Source: Acholoe squamosa
Lineage: Eukaryota; Annelida; Polychaeta; Phyllodocida; Polynoidae
Direction: 5' to 3'
Assembly (NCBI GenBank): GCA_949317995.1
Contig: OX439036.1
Span: forward strand, 84,450,420-84,514,419
DNA length: 64,000 nt
The position numbers were made by a program, and so were the translations under genes. The notes below the pieces were generated by a model, which had not been told where the DNA came from, made no database searches, and saw nothing but the letters and a program-made list of their open reading frames with translations. The first letter of the stretch is position 1. Each line of letters opens with the position of its first letter. Positions 58,001-64,000 of the stretch are shown here, one piece after another.

Positions 58001-58344
58001 GTTCCGCTTTTCCATCCTTGGTATAACTGTAACTGTACTACCCCTCAAAATGTGCAGCTACTTTGTAATGTCAGAAACTTATGGCCCTATCATGGTAGGA
58101 AACAACAAACCCCATATCTGATTGGAAGTCTTTGATACCGTGGATGTACATGTATCATCATATCATGTTTACATAAGATACATGTACACATATAGATTGA
58201 CCATGAGTAACCCAGTCCTGTATGCAGATTAAAATTGTTCATGCTTATGACTTTGCGTGCACTTGTATAATTAACATACTGACATGGGCATATTTACAGA
58301 GAGATTCCCATTCACATCAATGGGAATCATCTTTATTTTCAATA

Positions 58345-58413
<69 letters not shown>

Positions 58414-58849
58414 TTGCTGCTGGCCATCATTAAATTTGTCATTTTTGTAGGGTAATATCATAACAAGACACGCGAATCTGGGCCTGATATTTGATTTTGG
58501 ATTCCAAGAATTGAAGGGATTCATTGATACATTCTTTGTTTTATTCTTTATTTTCATGTGGCCCATCTCACCTATCTTATCATTTTGAAGTGCCCGAGAT
58601 GTTCATATTTCTTCTCTGGACAGATGCACAACAAAGAGGTAGAGGTGTATACATGTACTTAGCTAGATTCTAACACGGGGCATCTTTGTATTGATAATTA
58701 TCAACATAAGTAACCAATGTCAGAATTCTATATTCAACAACGCTAAAAATGTCCGTACAGTCCAACTGTCCTAAAGTCCACAATGACGACTGGGTACAGG
58801 AGTAAGCCTTACCGAGATTAGGTGCCACTGCTGTTAGCCCTCCCATCAT
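52085..58849 (-). CDS. SLC17 family anion transporter, gene C (12 coding exons, 502 residues)
   Basis: Exons (minus strand): 58849-58813, 57634-57438, 56891-56759, 56323-56223, 55934-55847, 55349-55254, 54692-54562, 54265-54116, 53829-53697, 53140-52990, 52610-52520, 52285-52085. All junctions are GT-AG, phases agree with gene B and the total is 1509 nt. Motifs in order: VPWWTSCRFTL, YMMRANMSVAIVCM, GEFNWSRELRGFVLSS, TPVAARSSVYLLMVVQALKG, GRWAPPNERSVL, FDGGWPSIFY, SSPQEHPRIS, LPQYMKDVLKFD, NGLFNSLPHIANF, GIDNTIKTIPG, and DNHGF in the tail. Loop 1 has Asn-rich sequons (NQT, NVS). Exon 1 (MMGGLTAVAPNL) is short and is the least certain part; it fits phase and a GTAAGG donor. Function is inferred from family only. 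It is closest to gene D. Confidence 0.87.
57635..58812 (-). other. Intron 1 of SLC17 gene C
   Basis: Bounded by CTCG|GTAAGG and GCAG|TACC. Contains a TA microsatellite and nothing else recognised. Confidence 0.55.
58349..58410. repeat. (TA)n microsatellite, about 60 bp
   Basis: Uninterrupted alternating AT within intron 1 of gene C. Confidence 0.95.
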
Positions 58850-59514
58850 AATTCCGTGCACTGTTATTTAGAACCTTTACACATACCTCATTTAAGCGAT
58901 GTAATAAAAGCCTATGACGTACACAGTCTGAGGTCATAGACCAGACATTTGAAATTATTCTTTGCAATATAAAGATATTGAGTCAAATCGTATTATGCCT
59001 CTGCAGTGCTGTAACCCTTCCTGAACCCATACTGTGTGGAAGCAAAATAAGTATTATTTTCCATAAAAGATGCAAAATGCCTTTGAATAATTCTTACCAT
59101 AATTTTAGAGGGTATAGGCAAAATAGAAATGTGGTATTAATTTTGCATAGATATAGCTCAGATTGGAACACATTATTTATTATAGGTCCTAAATTACTAC
59201 CCAGGCAGCACGTCCATGTGCACACGGGCACCAAATGGGAACCCAGGGGTTTCTGGGCTAGCCCAGACGCGGGTTCAAGCCGGTAAATGTCTGGGCTAAG
59301 CCAAAATAATGCTTCTAGTCCATCATATAGAAGTCCATCATATAGAACTGTAACGGTGTTCAGATGGTCTGGTGTATCCATCAGAAATACTTCAGTTTGT
59401 ATAATGCAGCAATATCCATCAGTCAGGAGAGGGAACAGTGCGTGGTATCTTTTTTTTTTTTTTTTTTTTTTTTGCAGTCTGAAGGAAAATTTGGCAACTT
59501 TTGCAGTTAGGTAC
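58850..59514. other. Intergenic between SLC17 genes C and D
   Basis: Only about 0.67 kb, so the promoter of C and the 3' UTR of D are compressed here. It contains a repeat-like block (ACCCAGGGGTTTCTGGGCTAG...GCGGGTTCAAGCC, about 59195-59290) and a T-run (59450-59473). A minus-strand AATAAA lies near 59175. Confidence 0.5.
59450..59473 (-). repeat. Homopolymer run (poly-A in gene D sense)
   Basis: A 24-nt T-run on the plus strand, about 42 nt after the stop of gene D. Without a preceding AATAAA it is probably genomic, possibly a retroposon remnant. Confidence 0.6.
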
Positions 59515-62500
59515 TTAGAACCTGATGCTCTTCTGCTCATAATCGTCCTCCTTTGGGGTGACTGCAAAGCCATGGTTGTCTAATCCTGTAGAGGTCTGTT
59601 CCTTATCCACTCCTGTATCTGACTTTATCCTTGACCATGGCTGCTCCTCTGCACTGCCAAAGATAATGTACACAAGCCAGCCTACCAGTGTGATGCAAGT
59701 ACCCAGGATGTACACACGGCGCCACTCCTCTATAGCCCCCTGTAATTGCATGTATAATAAGATAATCTGTACTTAGTTGATGTTTTATCGGTTGGGGGGG
59801 GGGCGTTAAAATATTACATAACACCATCTGGGGGAGGGGATTAATGAAGTTTGTTACAGTTTGTGACAGGGGGGGGGGTCTGCCGAAAATTCCGCAAATA
59901 TTACATAACAACAACACCTGATACATTGTACTTCAAATTCATGTGTTTCCAAATGCAAATGTGGGGAGGGGCAACTGAATTTACAAGAAAGGGGTATGAC
60001 TGAAAATCATGCATATTGTTGATTGAAATTCAAAGATCTAAATCCTCATTGATGTATGTGTGTATGCTGGGGGAGGGGGGTCTGACCGGTGTTACATGAT
60101 TAGGTAGGGTGGTTGGTGACTTCGTTATGAAATTTTACAAGGGGGGGGGGTCATGAATGGGCAGGACACACAAGAAATATCAATACGATTTGATTTGTGT
60201 GTTTATATGTCATATGAACCCACACATCGTCATAAGGGATAAAGGGTATAGATTGAGAATGATTTTTTGTAAAGCTATACACAAGTTCACACAAGGGTAT
60301 ACCCACATTTGGTGTCATAGCGCTCACAATAAGTGGAGCTATTATTCCAGGAATCGTTTTAATTGTATTGTCGATGCCCATCAATATACCTGAGTACCTA
60401 TAAATAATACAGAATACATTCTGTTAACAAAGAGTATGAGATAAGCTGCCATCTCGCATTATTCTGGGCTATAATCTTAAGGGTTGTGGTCTTGTCTCCT
60501 ATTTACTATTGTGTAATTCCTTGAGCATCTCTTACTATGACGAGGGAGAATCGAGCACCAACCCGTATAGCTAGTTTCAACCGAGTACATCCTTGCCTAC
60601 ACTCCTAGCCCCTAAGAGACAACACAGGTAGCCTCTGAATATCATTCAGTTTTTCTGCTAGTAGATAGTAAGTACATTCAACAGTCAGCAATATTACCAG
60701 TACACAATGTTCATTCACATGTATTTGTGTGAACAACGCATACCGGCTTAGAGTTCATCTTATTCTTATAATGAGACAAATGTTGCCATATCCTATCTCA
60801 ATGTCTATATCCAGGATATCTTTATATGTAACAAGTATTATCCCTTGCTCCTAGACTCACTGAGTTATCAGCCTAGAGTGATATGGTTATGACTTGATAA
60901 TCCTCCATTGCTATGCACTCACAAAAAGTAGTATTGCAGGTTAAGAGATTGGAGATGCCCCAACAGCCGCTAGAAAGCCAGCCTCTCCTTTTAAACTTAT
61001 TCAGTTCTTCCACTGAATCGCACTAGTTCAAGGACGGATAATTTCTGAATATCTGTTTAATCACATTGCCTTTCTTCATTTGCACTAAAAACACATCATT
61101 GTTCACCTATCAATTTGTTTTCATTACTTTATCATTGACAAGATTTGCAACCAAGCTCCCCTGCTCTACATCCCGGCTTCCATCATGACACCTCCTGCGC
61201 CAAAATCTAACATCTTCTCTTATATTCATGGTGCCATTTGCAGGCTTCTCAAAAACTCTATGTATGCTTAACACCCTGGAGGACTTATAATGCCGCCTAA
61301 GTCTCTATCTCATCACAGACTTTTACTACAGTATTTATACTTCATATGTTGCTTATTATCTTTTTTTACATCCTTAATACCTGCATATCAAATAATCCCC
61401 CATACGCCAATTCCAAAGATGCAACGTCATTCAGTCTACACCAGACAACCCAATAGCATGTTCACACGACGCAATTGAATATATCATAAAAAAAAAAACC
61501 GACAAATTTGCAGATTTCTGAGGTGGTTTTGGTACGAGACATGGGGTGGAATTTACTCTGACCGTTCATATGGAATTCTAAAGAAAATATAAAATTAGAT
61601 GAGTATTGTTTTCATCTATGATGGACAGACTGTTCTCAGTTAAATTCATTTCAATCTTTGGATGTACATATGGGACATATTCACGATATGATCAGTATTT
61701 CAAGATCATTTATATCTTATTTATATATGTAAGATGAAACATTACCATTACACCTCACTGTGAAACACTTCTATACCCTTGAATTGATTTTTGATGGTCA
61801 TTATGTATTAACACATAAATCTCAAAGATTTCTAACCCAGGCTTAACTAGCAGGTTACTTACCTTGGGGCAAGATCCACAATATTGACATACGTGCCTGA
61901 ACGGGCAAAACCCATTAACCCAACCCATAATGTTAGAAGGATGACGGCGCATGTTTTCTGGTCACTATTTAAGGCAGCTACTCCCAAGGATAGTGCTGCA
62001 CTAGGTATCATTGCTAGGGAACGAAAAGCATACTTGTTGAATCCAGTCATGTTTTTTCTTGTCTATAAGGTGACCTCAGCTTTCGCTGCTTCTATAAGCC
62101 ACACCAGGGGTCCATCCCCATTTGAAAGCCTTATTCCGTAAAGCGCCCCTAGTGACATATAAACCTAATGGCTATTATCATAAAGACAGTGTAATCTTTG
62201 GGTTATTGTGACTTCATTGCATGAATATTATGTGGATATTGAACTTTGTTCAACTCACCCAGTGTAGTGAACAGTTTTCTTGTCCATGTTGTTGGAAGTA
62301 ACTTTCGAGAAATGATCCTATCTGCTATGACTGATGCTAAAATACTGATGACAAAGTTGGCTATGTATGGCAGTGAATTGAATAAACCATTCTGTAAAAG
62401 AAGGAGTTGATTATCAACAAAAGGAAGGGAACTAATTGAAACTGATTAAGCATCAAACATATAGCCAACATGTGTGTAGACCCATTGTTTCTATGATATA

Positions 62501-63768
62501 GAGAGTGTTTGCACTGTTTATGTGTTATTCATACAAATCCATATGTTATGGAGAGTTGTTGTAACAAATTATCATCTAGAATTACGATAACCTAGGCTAT
62601 TGTCTATGAAAGAAGTGGAAAGCAAGCTGCATAGGCACTGCTTTTCAAATAAGCCCACTGTGCCTTTGAGATCCTCACACCCTCCCCCCCAATGTCCTTA
62701 ATTGCTTTGAGAAAAAAAAGCCATGACCTTTGCTAAAGACAGGGTACCAACACAGTTAACGAGTTCAGACCATTTAAACATACATATTTAACGTCTTTTC
62801 CTGGTTGAGCTAATATTCAATATTCACTTATTAAGTGTCTGCTTTAATACATTAATCATGGGGTTAGCCCAATGTTTACTTAGCATCAGCCTTATGTTGA
62901 ATCAATGTGTGGACCAACACTGTATAAAGGCACATCAATTTTGAATTTACGTGTCAATTGTGTAGCAGATAGATCTCTGTATGATGCAATACCTATATTT
63001 GTGTCAAACAGCAAAATATGATGATATCAATCATAGCCTACCACATGCAGGCTGAATATTATGCACAACAATATACAAATAAAACAACTCACACTCTTGA
63101 TGTCAAACTTCAGGACATCTTTCATATACTGTGGAAGGGTAGAGAGTGCAACATACCAGCACCAGATATAGCACAGATCGACAAAGAACAATGCATATAC
63201 AGGGATACTCCGTAGCAAATCTTTCCATGGTATGTGCAGGCTCTGAGTGATCAGTTTAAAAAATGTCCTTGGTATTAGAATATTATAGATTCTCTTAATG
63301 AATGCCAACTCAGGTAATTGTTAATAAGGAGAGGTTCAACATAAAAATTATGAGTCTAGTGTTAGAATTAGTCACTCTTATCATTATGATAAGTTACATA
63401 GTGCCATCAGCATACACTTGAGAAGGACTATATGTTATTTGATACAGAACAATTTGATACATTCAATATCAGGATATGTACATAAATAATTTAGTTTATG
63501 TACAGGATATATTAGCCAATACAAACCATGTATTAGATAACCTTTTTAATATGTAAGAAATTTATTGACCTATAGACAGTTGGTTGCTATTACAGTAATA
63601 GCAGTATCATACTATGGAGGAAAGGATATCATCATACTGTATTTTGAGAGACGGAAGGCAGAGATGCTTGAATGTATTCTAGTTCAGCCTTGGAAATCCG
63701 TGGATGTTCTTGGGGTGAGCTGTATGCGAGTACAAACCATACTATACACCAAATCGCCACTGCTGATC
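59515..63768 (-). CDS. SLC17 family anion transporter, gene D (3' half; 5' exons beyond right edge)
   Basis: Exons (minus strand), numbered by comparison with genes B and C: 7 63768-63638, 8 63242-63093, 9 62391-62259, 10 62013-61863, 11 60397-60307, 12 59739-59515. Lengths match the paralogues, and no stop or frameshift is seen. Blocks: SSPQEHPRISKAELEYIQAS, HIPWKDLLRSIPVYALFFVD, LPQYMKDVLKFDIKS, NGLFNSLPYIANF, RSGTYVNIVDLAPR, GILMGIDNTIKTIPG, GAIEEWRRVYILGTCITLVG and LDNHGF. It differs from C by few residues in exons 7-11, marking a recent duplication, but its tail is longer (75 codons against 67). The donor of exon 7 has shifted in sequence (ACA|GTATGA against AAG|GTATTC in C) yet keeps the frame. 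Exons 1-6 should lie to the right. Confidence 0.87.
60398..61862 (-). other. Intron 10 of SLC17 gene D (1.5 kb)
   Basis: Flanked by CCAAG|GTAAGT and TATAG|GTACTC. AT-rich, with no coding or RNA feature recognised. The corresponding intron of gene C is only 379 bp, so D gained sequence here. Confidence 0.6.
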
Positions 63769-64000
63769 CTAAAATCAGGGTCCAAGGTATGATAACACTG
63801 TACAACAAATTTTCACTTTTCGAAAAAAAATGGAGCTGAAACCCATTAATTCCTATGTATTTTGACCTGGGGAATAAAAAAAAATGACATCCGTCTTTTG
63901 CTGGCGGCTCTCAATTTTGAGATAACCATACTACCCTAGAATTGCCAATTTTCTTCCTTGGTAGCCAAACCCATATTAGTGCAAATTGTACAAACGCCAG
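63769..64000 (-). other. Intron 6 of SLC17 gene D (partial)
   Basis: Sequence upstream of the exon 7 acceptor (TTTTAG|GATCAG) to the window edge. No exon recognised. Confidence 0.5.

Overview
The window is eukaryotic, from a marine invertebrate and most likely a mollusc or other lophotrochozoan. The genes are split by GT-AG introns, repeats are abundant, and one repeat ends in a GGCGTTAAAC plus CACT-run tail of the kind I associate with molluscan SINEs. The species is an inference; no search could be run. Exons were called by eye from splice signals, phase and agreement between paralogues.

Layout. 1-1317: the 5' end of an LTR retroelement on the minus strand (LTR, tRNA-His-like primer site, first 286 codons of a coiled-coil Gag-like protein). 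1318-4600: no gene; a PIF/Harbinger-type MITE, a dispersed repeat with a CTCF-like motif, and a long TA microsatellite. 4601-9450: two unrelated satellites (38-bp and about 134-bp units) lying side by side between diverged inverted repeats. 10315-11391 (+): a two-exon gene for a BK-channel beta-subunit-like protein (KCNMB type).

14290 to the right edge (-): a head-to-tail cluster of four SLC17 (sialin / vesicular and phosphate anion transporter) genes, here called A to D. B (12 exons, 527 codons) and C (12 exons, 502 codons) look intact. D runs off the right edge. Internal coding exon lengths are identical between genes (133, 101, 88, 96, 131, 150, 133, 151, 91 nt), so they are tandem duplicates; C and D are the closest pair.

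Gene A is split inside coding exon 4 by a 15.7-kb env-bearing Ty3/Gypsy-type provirus (21249-36939), which has 1.35-kb LTRs, a 5-bp target duplication, and open gag, pol and env. The provirus has several unusual features: a gag-pol junction with a slippery-like heptamer, 5-nt spacer and perfect 11-bp stem; a Gag without a zinc knuckle; a roughly 280-residue insert between RNase H and integrase; a baculovirus-F-like envelope with a second membrane segment and long tail; and a 159-codon open frame on the opposite strand between env and the 3' LTR. The split exon and the antisense frame are the two items I would follow up first.
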